Assembly: GCF_024294785.1 (NCBI RefSeq)
Contig: NZ_JANCLT010000001.1
Span: 424,793 to 488,792, forward strand
DNA length: 64,000 nt
Source of the DNA: Ectobacillus ponti
Lineage (GTDB): Bacteria; Bacillota; Bacilli; Bacillales; Bacillaceae_G
Reading direction: 5' to 3'
Shown: positions 1 to 8,759 of the stretch, one piece after another
How positions within the stretch are numbered: position 1 is the first letter of the stretch
Layout of the letters: the number at the start of each line of letters is the position of its first letter
Made by a program: the position numbers and the translations under genes
Notes under the pieces: generated by a model
Databases searched by the model: none
Told to the model about the DNA's origin: nothing
The model's input: the letters and a program-made list of their open reading frames with translations, nothing else

Positions 1-292
1 GCTGTCCATCCAATAAGAATTTGTACTGTTGGGTTAAACGCTGCGAATCCAGGTTCAGTTCCTGCACAAATTGTGTATCTTCCGCACCATAGTCCTGTTC
101 CTTGTCTGTTTCAATAAACTCATGGATACTGATAGCGTATACATCCGCAATTTTTTGCAGCAGCGCAAGGGAAGGATTATAAATGCCCCGTTCGATTTTT
201 GAAAGATTGCTATAGTCGTAATTGATCTTTTTAGCCAGGCTTTTCAGTGTGTCCCCATGTCTCTTCCTTATCTCTCTAATTCTACGATTCAT
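1..292 (-). CDS. XRE-family helix-turn-helix regulator (3' end cut by window edge)
   Basis: The reading frame begins MNRRIREIRKRHG after an ATG at 292 and runs off the left edge without a stop, giving 97 visible residues. Residues about 3-58 form a Cro/CI-type HTH, with the typical SLAKKINYDYSNLSKIERG recognition region followed by NPSLALLQKIADVY. The remainder is acidic and may lead to a sensor or dimerisation part beyond the edge. The start is preceded by AGGAGCA, a usable ribosome site. It is divergent from the next gene on the plus strand, so the 293-579 gap may hold both promoters. The target genes cannot be named. The family assignment is secure; the role is unknown. Confidence 0.85.
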   Translation of the reverse strand, partial: MNRRIREIRKRHGDTLKSLAKKINYDYSNLSKIERGIYNPSLALLQKIADVYAISIHEFIETDKEQDYGAEDTQFVQELNLDSQRLTQQYKFLLDGQ

Positions 293-579
293 CCTGATTG
301 CTCCTTACTAAAAGCTCTATTTCCTCAATTTTAGCCAATTTTATACTGCTTGTTGTTATTTTGGTTGTTTAATCCAAAATTATTTGTTTTGGTATGGTTA
401 CCCAAGCCCTGCTATATACGCCCCACTGTAATGTATTATAGCACTGGGTTGAACGGTCCTGTCCACAAGAATATGGATAACCAGTATTTTGGGCAAGAGA
501 GTGCGTGCAATCACAGCAAAGTTTCAGGAACACGCTACAATAAGAAGTGGAGATACATTTGCTGAATGAGGTGATTCAC

Positions 580-897
580 ATGGAACAGGAAATGAGAGAC
601 AGAATATATGAGGCACTTGAAGAGGTCGTTGACCCCGAAATCGGAATCGACATTGTAAACCTCGGTCTTGTGTATGAAGTATCACTGGAGGATGGTCACA
701 CAGTCCATATTCGCATGACCATGACTTCCATCGGCTGCCCGTTGGCAGGACAAATCATTTCTGATATTCAGTCAACATTGCGTGAGCACATTCCCGATAT
801 TCAGGATGTGCGGGTGGAGGTAGTTTGGAGCCCGCCTTGGACAAAGGAACGCATGTCCCGCTACGCAAAGATTGCCCTGGGTGTTCATGGGGCCTAA
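580..897 (+). CDS. MIP18/DUF59-family metal-sulfur cluster assembly factor (PaaD/SufT-like)
   Basis: A 105-residue protein of the DUF59 family, whose members help assemble Fe-S clusters on client proteins. The diagnostic DPEIGIDIVNLGLVYEV block is at residues about 19-35, and the conserved cysteine lies in TSIGCPLAG. The C-terminal WSPPWTKERMS stretch is typical of the stand-alone bacterial form. The start at 580 is chosen because GAGGTG precedes it; a longer frame opens at 547 without a better site. It is followed 12 bases later by a cupin gene, and the two are probably co-transcribed. The client protein is not evident from the neighbours. Confidence 0.9.
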   Translation: MEQEMRDRIYEALEEVVDPEIGIDIVNLGLVYEVSLEDGHTVHIRMTMTSIGCPLAGQIISDIQSTLREHIPDIQDVRVEVVWSPPWTKERMSRYAKIALGVHGA

Positions 898-909
898 GGA
901 GGAACTGCC

Positions 910-1221
910 ATGGAACAAAAACAACTGACACAATTCCCATTAGTGGACAAAGTCATAAAAGTCCCTCTGTTCCGGACCGGGCAGGCAACCGCTGTTCTCG
1001 TACGCTTGGACAAAGATGGCGTTGTCGCCGAGCACTCCCATCCGGGACATGATGTATTCCTGCACGTTACAGCCGGTACAGTGGCCTTAACCATTGATGG
1101 CAGCGAGCATACAGCCGGGCCGGATCAATTCCTCCATTTGGATGGAAATGAACGGATCCGGCTGGAGAACAAAGAGGCGGAGCGGGCGGCTGTGTATATA
1201 GTTCTCTGTAAACAAAAATAA
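910..1221 (+). CDS. small single-domain cupin protein
   Basis: A 103-residue cupin with the metal-binding motif 1 around EHSHPGHDVFLHVTAG (residues about 40-55) and a weaker motif 2 near the C-terminus. AAGGAGG lies 8 bases before the ATG, an excellent site. The gene directly follows the DUF59 gene and precedes a strong terminator, so the pair forms a short operon. Such small cupins often bind a metal or small ligand, but the substrate cannot be deduced. The similar N-terminus MEQ... in both genes of the pair is coincidental in frame and not a duplication. Confidence 0.85.
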   Translation: MEQKQLTQFPLVDKVIKVPLFRTGQATAVLVRLDKDGVVAEHSHPGHDVFLHVTAGTVALTIDGSEHTAGPDQFLHLDGNERIRLENKEAERAAVYIVLCKQK

Positions 1222-1230
1222 GCCCAAACA

Positions 1231-1262
1231 GCAAGCCCGCCCTCCGGCAGGCTTGTTTTTTT
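1231..1262 (+). terminator. intrinsic terminator after the cupin gene
   Basis: CAAGCC-GCC pairs with GGC-GGCTTG around a CTCC loop, followed by a run of seven or more T. It closes the 580-1221 operon. Confidence 0.85.
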
Positions 1263-1364
1263 GTTCCCTCTGCAGTTAGATTTTTCCCGGTAAGCGCAGC
1301 GGTAAAAGCAGTCATACTAGAGTTGTTGCGCAAGCAGCAAACACAACACAGCGGAGGGATGGCC

Positions 1365-1985
1365 ATGCAACAACAAGTACACAACCTGCACGCAGGCACG
1401 CTGCCGATGAACATGAACCACGGGGGACATGAAACGATTGACGTCTCTGAGCTGCTGACGGATTCCATCACATTAATTGACCAAATGTTGATGCAGCGCG
1501 AGTATATTCAGGATCCGGAGCTTCGGGAGATTGTGGACCGCCAATATCAATTCGCCCTGCAGGAATATGATGGACTTGTAACCGCCTTTACAATGAACCA
1601 GGCGCCGCAGCCTATGCGCTACCAGAGCTCTTTGCCGGTTCAGGTGCAGTATGGGATGCAGCAAATGCCGACAAGAAAGCCATTGCAGACTGTAAATGAC
1701 ATAACAGACCAGCATATTTCTGCCCATCTCCTTGTGGGACTGAAGGCGTCTGCAGTGGAAAAATCCCGCATCTGTCTGGAAATTACAAACCCTGTCATGC
1801 GGCACGCGGTTGCCAACAGCATCCCGAACTGCATTGAAATGGCATATGAGATGTTCCTATGGCAAAACAAGAACGGCTACTATCCAGTGCCGCAGTTTGC
1901 CCAGCAGGATATGCAAATGATGATGAACAGCTATGCACCGTCTTCAGGCAAGCCGGCCATGGGCGGCATGAACCGCATGCAGTAA
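1365..1985 (+). CDS. CotF-family spore coat protein
   Basis: A 206-residue protein with a coat-F domain, a ferritin-like helical fold, at residues about 95-175 (DITDQHISAHLLVGLKASA, LEITNPVMRHAVANSI, MAYEMFLWQNKNGYYPVPQF). The N-terminal third carries another helical stretch (TDSITLIDQMLMQREYIQDPELREIV) that resembles a second copy of the same fold. The tail is rich in Met, Gln and Gly, as in many coat proteins. The ATG at 1365 is chosen because GGAGG sits 7 bases upstream; ATGs at 1359 and 1323 are worse placed. It stands alone and ends at a perfect bidirectional terminator. Expression in the mother cell during sporulation is expected for the family. Confidence 0.88.
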   Translation: MQQQVHNLHAGTLPMNMNHGGHETIDVSELLTDSITLIDQMLMQREYIQDPELREIVDRQYQFALQEYDGLVTAFTMNQAPQPMRYQSSLPVQVQYGMQQMPTRKPLQTVNDITDQHISAHLLVGLKASAVEKSRICLEITNPVMRHAVANSIPNCIEMAYEMFLWQNKNGYYPVPQFAQQDMQMMMNSYAPSSGKPAMGGMNRMQ

Positions 1986-2000
1986 GGTCCATACGCAAAA

Positions 2001-2035
2001 GCAAACAGCCCTGCCGCTCCGGCAGGGCTGTTTGC
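2001..2035. terminator. bidirectional terminator between the coat gene and motB
   Basis: A perfect 15-bp stem starting GCAAACAGCC with a GCTCC loop. It serves the plus-strand coat gene and the minus-strand motAB operon, which end facing each other. Confidence 0.85.
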
Positions 2036-2037
2036 TT

Positions 2038-2802
2038 CTAATTCATATTTACCAGCGGCAGAATCAGCACTTCGACACGTCGGTTTTTGGCACGCCCTGC
2101 ATCTGTGGCATTATCAGCAGCAGGACGGTACTCCCCGTAGCCGACTGCACTGAATTTGGCAGGGTTCAAATCCTTGTTCCCCAAAAGCACCTTCATGAAG
2201 TTAATCGCGCGCTCTGTACTCAAATCCCAGTTAGAGCCATATTTTGAATTGGAAATCGGTACATTATCTGTATGTCCGGAAATCATAATCTCACGCGGGG
2301 ATGCCGCTTTTAAGAGCTGGGCAATCTGGTTGGCGAGTTGGACGGCATTCGGCTTCACATCAGCCTTTCCCGAGTCAAACAGCGCATTATCCATAATCGT
2401 AATCAGCAATCCGCGGTCCGTCAGCTTCGTTTGCAGAGACACAGACAGCTTGCTGTCCTTAATGTATTGCTCCACCTGCCCCTGCAGCTTTTTCAGCTCC
2501 TCCAGCTCCTTTTTCTTCTGTTCAGCCGCCTGCTTTTCTGCATCACTTTGTGTCTGGCTTGGCTGCTTATCTTTCAGATTTTCATCTGTCTTTGGCTTAT
2601 CCTCGCTTAAGAATTCCTTGGTGCCGGTGCCGCCCTTCAACTCTTGGTTGAAGGCAACTGCCATTTGCTTAAACTTGGCGGCATCCACGCTGCTCATTGC
2701 GAATAATACAATAAAGAGCGCCAAGAGCAGCGTCAGCATGTCAGCGTACGGAATCAGCCAAGATTCATCTATATGCTCATCATGCTTTTTCTTTTTACTC
2801 AT
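2038..2802 (-). CDS. motB: flagellar motor stator protein MotB
   Basis: A 254-residue stator subunit that anchors the motor to peptidoglycan and conducts protons with MotA. One membrane helix spans residues about 16-37 (WLIPYADMLTLLLALFIVLF), and the proton-carrying aspartate is D21. A coiled Lys/Glu/Gln-rich linker follows at about 60-110. The OmpA-like peptidoglycan domain is C-terminal, with ISGHTDNVPIS and NWDLSTERA. The start is the ATG at 2802, which lies inside the 3' end of motA (8-base overlap) behind GAAGGGA; the longer frame would run back into motA. Coupling to MotA is therefore translational. A proton rather than sodium motor is inferred from overall MotB-like sequence. Confidence 0.93.
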   Translation of the reverse strand: MSKKKKHDEHIDESWLIPYADMLTLLLALFIVLFAMSSVDAAKFKQMAVAFNQELKGGTGTKEFLSEDKPKTDENLKDKQPSQTQSDAEKQAAEQKKKELEELKKLQGQVEQYIKDSKLSVSLQTKLTDRGLLITIMDNALFDSGKADVKPNAVQLANQIAQLLKAASPREIMISGHTDNVPISNSKYGSNWDLSTERAINFMKVLLGNKDLNPAKFSAVGYGEYRPAADNATDAGRAKNRRVEVLILPLVNMN

Positions 2803-3589
2803 TTCCCTTCGCTCCCGCCTCTTCAATCTTCTTGCGTTCTGTTTCAGACAGCGCGCCCAGGATGCGGTTTTTAATCAAGAATGGATATACGCCGGCCTGC
2901 AGCATAAGCATACACTCCAGAATCAAGCGCTTCTTCTCAAGCTCCGCTGCCGATTTCTGCTTCAGCTTATTGGCAAAGGGATGCCACAGCACATAACCGC
3001 TGAAGATACCAAATACAGTGGCGATAAATGCCCCGGAAATCGCATGGCCCAGCTTTTCCATATTGGACAAATCACCCAGAGCTGCTACCAGACCGATAAC
3101 GGCACCAAGAACCCCCAGTGTAGGGGCGTATGTGCCGGCCTGCACGAAAATTTGTGCCCCCTTGCCGTGGCGCTCTTCAATCCCTTCCAGTTCGGCTTCC
3201 ATAATAGCCCGCAAATCCTCGGCGCCCATTCCATCAATTACGTAGCGCATGCCGCGCTGGATGAATGGGTCATCAACCTCTTTCACCTTTTCTTCAAGGG
3301 ACAAGATGCCGTGCTTGCGGCTCTCCCCCGCCCATAAGACGAACAGTTCCATAATCTCTTTATAATCTAAGCCCTTGCCGCTGTTCATGAAAATCACCTT
3401 GAACAGCTTCGGCAGCCGTTTGAGCTGGCTGCCTGGCATGGCGATGCTGACCGCTCCAGCCGTACCAGCAAAGATAATCAAAGTAGCAGCCGGATTCGCC
3501 AGTGCGGAAAGGCTTGCTCCTTTAAAAATCATACCGACAACAACAGCAACGACCGCGAGAATCACACCGGCCAGTGTTGCAAAATCCAT
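2795..3589 (-). CDS. motA: flagellar motor stator protein MotA
   Basis: A 264-residue, four-helix membrane protein that forms the stator channel with MotB and pushes on FliG. Helices are visible at residues about 3-22 and 31-50 and as a pair at about 150-205 (GVLGAVIGLVAAL; AISGAFIATVFGIFSGYVLW). The conserved cytoplasmic loop carries the charged WAGESRKHGILSLEE region. The start at 3589 has GGAGGAGACAGAGT directly upstream; the frame extends further but without a site. It is first in a two-gene operon with motB. I found no convincing sigma-D promoter; a TATAAT lies in the AT-rich leader near 3675 with no good -35. Confidence 0.93.
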   Translation of the reverse strand: MDFATLAGVILAVVAVVVGMIFKGASLSALANPAATLIIFAGTAGAVSIAMPGSQLKRLPKLFKVIFMNSGKGLDYKEIMELFVLWAGESRKHGILSLEEKVKEVDDPFIQRGMRYVIDGMGAEDLRAIMEAELEGIEERHGKGAQIFVQAGTYAPTLGVLGAVIGLVAALGDLSNMEKLGHAISGAFIATVFGIFSGYVLWHPFANKLKQKSAAELEKKRLILECMLMLQAGVYPFLIKNRILGALSETERKKIEEAGAKGNE

Positions 3590-3869
3590 ACTCTGTCTCC
3601 TCCCGCCTATCCTTTGTGTAATATCCTGATGTGGATATAGGAATCTCCTTTGTATATTCTCCACTTATAAAACTATTATATCTATTTATTATGAAAAACA
3701 ATATATATATTTTGTGTCTTCCATAACATTCCTTATGAAGGGCACACATTCGACGCTGCCTCCTTTGAAATGACAAAATTCTCTTTCTTTTTACATGCAA
3801 GCACATTATAATTTAATAGATTGCCAGCATTTTCACCTCTCTATTGAAAGGAATGACACCTATATATTT

Positions 3870-4652
3870 ATGAAAAAGCGTTTGTTCCTCATTGCACTAT
3901 GCTCTATCACAATGACTTTGACAGCATCGTTTCTTTATTATAAAAATAACCTATCATCGGAGCACCCTGTAAAGGCCGCTGCAATAGCAGGACAGCAGGA
4001 CAGCACAGGCCACAAGCATCCGGAAGAGGCTGCGCCTGCATTTCCTGTTGTTTCATCTCCCGTTATTACAAATCCGGAATCACTGCTTGTTTTGGTCAAC
4101 AAACAGCGTACGCTGTCTGCTGATTACACGCCGAAAACGCTCATACGGCCGAATGTGGAGTTTTCCTTCGGCAAAAAGAAAGCAGATCAAGCCTTGATGC
4201 GCCCGGAAACAGCAGCGTCTCTGGAGAAAATGTTCGCAGCGGCAAAGCAGGACGGATTTGAGCTGCTGGCCGTCTCCGGCTATCGGTCTTATAACCACCA
4301 GCAATCGCTGTTCAATACGTACATTAACGAATACGGGAAAGACAAGGCAGAACAGTTCAGCGCCCCACCGGGAGCAAGTGAGCATCAAACTGGTCTAGCT
4401 GTGGATATTACGGCAAGGTCCGCGAAATTTCAGCTTGATTTGTGCTTTGCCGAGACACCCGAGGGGAAATGGGTAGCCGCGCACGCTCATGAATACGGCT
4501 TCATTGTCCGTTACCAGAAAGGCAAGACCGGCATTACAGGATATCAATATGAGCCTTGGCATATTCGCTATGTCGGCAATCCGTATGCCACGTATCTGTA
4601 TAACAATAAACTGACACTCGAAGAAGTTATGTATGCAAAGGCAGAACAGTAA
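3870..4652 (+). CDS. M15 family D-alanyl-D-alanine carboxypeptidase (VanY/DacB type)
   Basis: A 260-residue exported peptidase. The N-terminus MKKRLFLIALCSITMTLTAS is a signal peptide or membrane anchor, followed by a low-complexity linker to about residue 60. The zinc-peptidase domain holds SGYRSYNHQQSLFN, then SEHQTGLAVDI with the first zinc ligands and EPWHIRYVG with the last, all intact. It would trim D-Ala from peptidoglycan stem peptides outside the cell. The ATG at 3870 fits the signal peptide; the nearest Shine-Dalgarno (GAAAGGA near 3847) is rather far upstream, so the start is less certain than the identity. No resistance partners such as vanS or vanH are nearby, so a housekeeping wall role is more likely. 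Confidence 0.88.
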   Translation: MKKRLFLIALCSITMTLTASFLYYKNNLSSEHPVKAAAIAGQQDSTGHKHPEEAAPAFPVVSSPVITNPESLLVLVNKQRTLSADYTPKTLIRPNVEFSFGKKKADQALMRPETAASLEKMFAAAKQDGFELLAVSGYRSYNHQQSLFNTYINEYGKDKAEQFSAPPGASEHQTGLAVDITARSAKFQLDLCFAETPEGKWVAAHAHEYGFIVRYQKGKTGITGYQYEPWHIRYVGNPYATYLYNNKLTLEEVMYAKAEQ

Positions 4653-4734
4653 TTGTTCTGCTTTTTTGTATGTTTTCTTCCAACCTGCTCATGCTATAGG
4701 TAACAGATTTTGAATGAGGTGGTCTTATTTACCA

Positions 4735-6429
4735 ATGAAGGAAAAAAAACAAGAGCAGCTCTATCTCATGCTTGCCGGCTTGCTCATCCTGCTTTTTTTA
4801 CTTCCATTATATGTATTAGGCGAGAATGCCCACATTCGGGTCCACGATAACTTAGATTCCAATTTAGCCTGGTACAAGGTGTTGAAGGAAAGCGGACAAG
4901 CCTTTGGCAGTGTGCACGCCGTCATTCCGCAAAGCATCAATGGGTTGCCACGGAATGCCTATGGGACAGAATTCAGTCTGCTGATCTGGCTCCATCTCCT
5001 ATTTCCAACGATGGTTGCCTATGCCATCAGCCAGACCGTTGTACGCTTTGTCGCCTTCTGGGGGATGTACGTTCTTCTGCGTGACCATATCATCAAATCC
5101 AGAACTGCTCCTTGGATCATAGCCGGTACCGCCTTGGCCTTCTCCCTTACACCCTTTTGGCCCTCCGGCATGCTGAGCACGATGGGCCATCCGCTTGCGC
5201 TATGGGCATTCCTGCATATACGCCGGCACTCCGCTTCCTGGAAGCATTGGCTTGCTCTTCTGCTTCTCCCGCTGTACTCAAGCTTTGTGCTCGGCTTCTT
5301 TTTCTTTCTCGCTGCAATGGGAGGGCTGTGGGTTTGGGACGTGCTGCGGCACCGGCGCTGGAACCTTTCTTTCTTGAGTGCCATTGTTCTCATGACCTTT
5401 CTCTACCTGGCCATTGATTACCGCTTTGTGCACTCGCTATTGTTTCCGGAGGCGCCGACAAGCCGGCATGAATTTCAGCACTCCCGCCTTTCCTTGCTTC
5501 AGACACTGCGGTTGGCTGTGAAAAACTTTGCCATCGGCCATACACATGTGATGACTATACACATGTATATTTTGCTGCCTCTTCAGCTCCTTGTGCTGCT
5601 TCTGGCGCAGAGGATGGGGCCTGGCCGGGAGAAGCGGCTCTTTCTGTGGCTGATGCTGCTGAATGCCTGTCTATCCGTTTGGTATGCGTTTTGGTTTTAC
5701 CGGGGCTGGCAGCCGATTAAAGCACATGTTGCTTTGCTGAACACTTTCAATTTTGCCCGATTTCATTTCCTGCGCCCTATGGTCATCTATGTATTGCTTG
5801 CGCTGTCGCTTCATCTTCTGTACCAACGCGGCGGCGCATGGCGGCGGGTCGCCATGGGGGCGTTGGCCCTGCAGCTGCTGATTCTGTGCTTCCGGAATGA
5901 AGAGGTGTACTACCGCTACGTACACGCACCCTCCTTCCGCGAATTTTATGCGGCGCCGTTGCTGCAGGAAGTGGAACGCTTTATCGGCAAACCAAAGCCG
6001 CAGTATCGTGTAGCCAGCATCGGGCTTCATCCTGCTGTTGCCCAGTATAACGGCTTTTACACACTGGATACATACAATAATTTTTATCCGCTGTCCTACA
6101 AGCATGCCTTTCGCCGTGTCATTGCCGCCGAGCTCGCAAAAAACAGAGAGCTGAAGCAATATTTTGACACCTGGGGCGGACGCTGTTATCTCTTTGCGGA
6201 TGAACTTGGCAAGCGATATGAAATCCGCCGGACCTCCAAGCGCAGAATTGAGCGCCTGCATCTTGATACAGCAGCTTTTGCGCGCTTGGGCGGACAATAT
6301 ATCTTTTCTGCTGTGCCGATCATGAACGCTGCCGAAAATCACCTGGTGCTTCGCCGTACCTTTGAACACCGGGATGCTGCATGGCGCATTTATCTCTACG
6401 AAGTCAAGCAACAAGGAGTGACACCATGA
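4735..6429 (+). CDS. polytopic membrane protein, DUF6044/YkoS-like
   Basis: A 564-residue protein with about ten or more hydrophobic segments and a soluble C-terminal part of about 150 residues (from around YRVASIGLHPAVAQYNGFYTLD). I match it to the DUF6044 family, which includes B. subtilis YkoS, from memory of its ENAHIRVHDNLDSNLAWYK opening. The architecture resembles GT-C glycosyltransferases or O-antigen-type membrane proteins. The next gene, which it overlaps by four bases, is a polyprenyl-phosphate-type glycosyltransferase as in ykoS-ykoT. Together they may transfer a sugar to an extracellular acceptor; that is inference. The ATG at 4735 follows GAGGTGG by 12 bases; an ATG at 4714 lacks a site. 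Confidence 0.8.
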   Translation: MKEKKQEQLYLMLAGLLILLFLLPLYVLGENAHIRVHDNLDSNLAWYKVLKESGQAFGSVHAVIPQSINGLPRNAYGTEFSLLIWLHLLFPTMVAYAISQTVVRFVAFWGMYVLLRDHIIKSRTAPWIIAGTALAFSLTPFWPSGMLSTMGHPLALWAFLHIRRHSASWKHWLALLLLPLYSSFVLGFFFFLAAMGGLWVWDVLRHRRWNLSFLSAIVLMTFLYLAIDYRFVHSLLFPEAPTSRHEFQHSRLSLLQTLRLAVKNFAIGHTHVMTIHMYILLPLQLLVLLLAQRMGPGREKRLFLWLMLLNACLSVWYAFWFYRGWQPIKAHVALLNTFNFARFHFLRPMVIYVLLALSLHLLYQRGGAWRRVAMGALALQLLILCFRNEEVYYRYVHAPSFREFYAAPLLQEVERFIGKPKPQYRVASIGLHPAVAQYNGFYTLDTYNNFYPLSYKHAFRRVIAAELAKNRELKQYFDTWGGRCYLFADELGKRYEIRRTSKRRIERLHLDTAAFARLGGQYIFSAVPIMNAAENHLVLRRTFEHRDAAWRIYLYEVKQQGVTP

Positions 6430-7436
6430 GCGAACCCATTTTAACCGTTGTTGTACCATGCTTTAACGAGGAGGATGTCTTGCAGGACACAATGCTGCAG
6501 CTGTCCATTCATTTAACGAAGCTGATTCACGAAGGACTCGTTCATCCCAAAAGCAAGCTGCTGTTCGTCGATGATGGCAGCACAGACCGGACTTGGGACA
6601 TCATTCAGGAGCACAGCGCTTCCGTTCCCTTTGTGGCAGGCCTGAAGCTGGCCCGCAATGTCGGCCATCAATCCGCTCTTCTTGCGGGGCTGCTTGAAGC
6701 AAAGGCCTGCTCCGACTGTACCATTTCCATTGATGCTGACCTGCAGGACGACATTTCTGTTATGAGGGAATTCCTGCTGAAATACAAAGAAGGCTGTGAT
6801 GTGGTGTATGGTGTCCGCAGCAGCCGAAAGCGGGATACCTTCTTCAAACGGACAACCGCCATCTGCTTTTATCGCTTCCTGCGGCAAATGGGGGCGGATG
6901 TTGTCCATAATCATGCGGACTACCGTTTGCTGAGCAGGCGCGCCCTGCAAGCCTTGAGCTGCTATGAGGAACGGAATCTTTTTCTGCGCGGCATTATTCC
7001 TCTGCTTGGCTTCCGTTCTGCCATCGTCCCATATGAACGGAAGGAACGCCTGGCAGGTGAATCCAAATACCCGTTGCGGAAGATGCTGTCCTTTGCCTTT
7101 GACGGCATCACATCCTTCAGCGTTACGCCTATTCGGCTGGTGACCCTGCTCGGCTTTTGTATTTGTCTGTGCAGCCTGCTGCTTGGCGGCTACTCTGTGC
7201 TCCAGCAGTTCATTGGTTCGACCGTGCCGGGCTGGACCTCGCTTATGCTCTCCATTTGGATGCTCGGAGGAGCGCAGTTGATGGGAATCGGACTCATTGG
7301 CGAGTACGTCGGAAAAATGTATAAGGAAGCAAAACGGCGCCCGCGCTTTCACATTGAAGCAAGCTCCTACGCACAAAAAATGGAGCTGCAGGAGTGGATG
7401 GCCCCATCCGCCAAGCAAGAGGAGAAAACCTCATGA
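6426..7436 (+). CDS. family 2 glycosyltransferase, polyprenyl-phosphate type (YkoT-like)
   Basis: A 336-residue GT2 enzyme of the DPM1/GtrB/ArnC kind. The N-terminal catalytic domain begins LTVVVPCFNEEDVL and contains FVDDGSTDRT and the metal-binding SIDADLQDD. Two C-terminal membrane helices (LVTLLGFCICLCSLLLGG; MLSIWMLGGAQLMGIGLIGEYVG) are the usual anchors, and the GEYVGKMYKEAKRRPRF ending is typical. Such enzymes load a sugar from a nucleotide donor onto undecaprenyl phosphate. The start codon overlaps the upstream stop (ATGA), so translation is coupled with the DUF6044 protein, the likely downstream transferase. The sugar is unknown. Confidence 0.9.
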   Translation: MSEPILTVVVPCFNEEDVLQDTMLQLSIHLTKLIHEGLVHPKSKLLFVDDGSTDRTWDIIQEHSASVPFVAGLKLARNVGHQSALLAGLLEAKACSDCTISIDADLQDDISVMREFLLKYKEGCDVVYGVRSSRKRDTFFKRTTAICFYRFLRQMGADVVHNHADYRLLSRRALQALSCYEERNLFLRGIIPLLGFRSAIVPYERKERLAGESKYPLRKMLSFAFDGITSFSVTPIRLVTLLGFCICLCSLLLGGYSVLQQFIGSTVPGWTSLMLSIWMLGGAQLMGIGLIGEYVGKMYKEAKRRPRFHIEASSYAQKMELQEWMAPSAKQEEKTS

Positions 7437-7437
7437 A

Positions 7438-7468
7438 CAAAGCTCTGCATTTCCATGCAGAGCTTTTC
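7438..7468. terminator. bidirectional terminator between the glycosyltransferase gene and ysmA
   Basis: AAAGCTCTGCA pairs with TGCAGAGCTTT around a short loop, with A/T runs on both flanks. The two flanking genes converge here. Confidence 0.85.
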
Positions 7469-7472
7469 CATC

Positions 7473-7922
7473 CTATAAGCGAAGCAGCCCCTCTTTTTGC
7501 TCCTGCAGCCAGGCGATGCCCTTGCCTGTTTTCTTAGAAGCCTGTACCATGGTGCTGCGTCCGGTAATACATACCTGATTCTGCTCATTTTTTATCATGT
7601 AATGCATATCCACAGACGAATTTCCGACACTCTGCACCTTTACGTACACCCGCAGCTTCTCATCAAAATATACCTGCCGCAAGTAATCACACTGCAAATT
7701 CGCCACTACAATCATGGCTTCACAGGCCTTTTCCGTCCATTTCTGCATCAGTCCCAGCTCTTTAAAAAACTCAATCCGCGCCTCCTCAAAATATGTGAAT
7801 GGCACCTTATTATTCAAGTGCCCAAACATATCTGTTTCAGAAAAACGCACCTTAGTCGTCATATAAAACCGAAACCCATTCTCCCATTCTGCCGCATTTT
7901 CAATATAGGCAATTTGTCGCAT
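7473..7922 (-). CDS. ysmA: acyl-CoA thioesterase, 4HBT hot-dog fold (YsmA)
   Basis: A 149-residue single hot-dog-domain thioesterase. TTKVRFSETDMFGHLNNKVPFTYFEEARIEFF holds the family's catalytic Asp position and helix. It lies downstream of sdhB, as ysmA does in B. subtilis, but a strong terminator separates the two, so it probably has its own promoter. The ATG at 7922 is preceded by GAAGGAG; a TTG at 7928 is too close to that site. In B. subtilis ysmA is followed by gerE; here the next gene is the convergent glycosyltransferase, so synteny breaks at this point. The acyl substrate is unknown. Confidence 0.85.
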   Translation of the reverse strand: MRQIAYIENAAEWENGFRFYMTTKVRFSETDMFGHLNNKVPFTYFEEARIEFFKELGLMQKWTEKACEAMIVVANLQCDYLRQVYFDEKLRVYVKVQSVGNSSVDMHYMIKNEQNQVCITGRSTMVQASKKTGKGIAWLQEQKEGLLRL

Positions 7923-7961
7923 CAGCAATCTCCTTCACTATATGAAATATGTACAAACCAT

Positions 7962-7999
7962 AAAAATCGCCCCTTCGTACGAAGAGGCGATAGGTTTTT
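7962..7999 (-). terminator. terminator of the sdhCAB operon
   Basis: On the minus strand ATCGCC-CTTCG pairs with CGAAG-GGCGAT and is followed by TTTTTA. It overlaps the sdhB stop codon. Confidence 0.8.
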
Positions 8000-8759
8000 A
8001 GTAATTATTTTCACTGCCGAAGAAATCCTTGAATGCCTGAATCGTTGTGTCACGGTTCAGCGCAGCAATGGATGTAGTGAGCGGAATGCCTTTCGGGCAG
8101 GACTGCACACAGTTCTGGGAGTTGCCGCAGTTTGCCAGCCCTCCATCACCCATAATCGCACGCAGGCGCTCTGCTTTATGCATTTCACCTGTCGGATGGG
8201 AGTTGAACAGACGTGCCTGTGACAGCGGCGCCGGGCCGATGAAGCTGGACTTGCTGTTTACGTTCGGGCAAGCCTCCAGGCAAACACCGCACGTCATGCA
8301 TTTAGACAGCTCATATGCCCACTGGCGTTTCTTTTCCGGCATACGCGGTCCAGGACCCAAATCATAGGTGCCGTCAATCGGAACCCATGCCTTGACGCGC
8401 TTCAGCGCATTAAACATGCGGCTGCGGTCAATTTGCAGGTCGCGGACAACCGGGAAAGTCCGCATTGGCTGCAGACGGACCGGCTGCTCCAGCTGGTCAA
8501 TCAGTGCCGTACAAGACTGGCGCGGCTTACCGTTGATCACCATGGAGCAGGCACCGCACACTTCCTCAAGACAGTTCATGTCCCAGGAAATCGGCGTTGT
8601 TTTATTGCCTTTGGCATCCACCGGGTTGCGGCGGATTTCCATCAGAGCGGAAATTACGTTCATATTCGGACGATACGGAATTTCAAACTCCTGTTCATAG
8701 GCCTGAGCATCCGGTCCATCCTGACGTGTTACAATGAGGCGGACGGTTTTATTAGACAT
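7998..8759 (-). CDS. sdhB: succinate dehydrogenase iron-sulfur subunit SdhB
   Basis: The 253-residue Fe-S subunit of complex II, carrying electrons from the flavin in SdhA to the quinone site. The [2Fe-2S] cluster motif CLEEVCGACSMVINGKPRQSC is at residues about 57-77. The ferredoxin part has CMTCGVCLEACP for the [4Fe-4S] cluster and CGNSQNCVQSCPKGIPL for the [3Fe-4S] cluster. All cysteines are present. The ATG at 8759 overlaps the end of sdhA by eight bases behind GAAGGGGG, so translation is coupled. It is the last gene of sdhCAB, on the inner face of the membrane. Confidence 0.97.
   Translation of the reverse strand: MSNKTVRLIVTRQDGPDAQAYEQEFEIPYRPNMNVISALMEIRRNPVDAKGNKTTPISWDMNCLEEVCGACSMVINGKPRQSCTALIDQLEQPVRLQPMRTFPVVRDLQIDRSRMFNALKRVKAWVPIDGTYDLGPGPRMPEKKRQWAYELSKCMTCGVCLEACPNVNSKSSFIGPAPLSQARLFNSHPTGEMHKAERLRAIMGDGGLANCGNSQNCVQSCPKGIPLTTSIAALNRDTTIQAFKDFFGSENNY

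Noticed and set aside
350-565. 71-codon plus-strand frame before the DUF59 gene
   Set aside because: No ribosome site, AT-rich sequence with no recognisable protein pattern, and it overlaps the likely promoter region.
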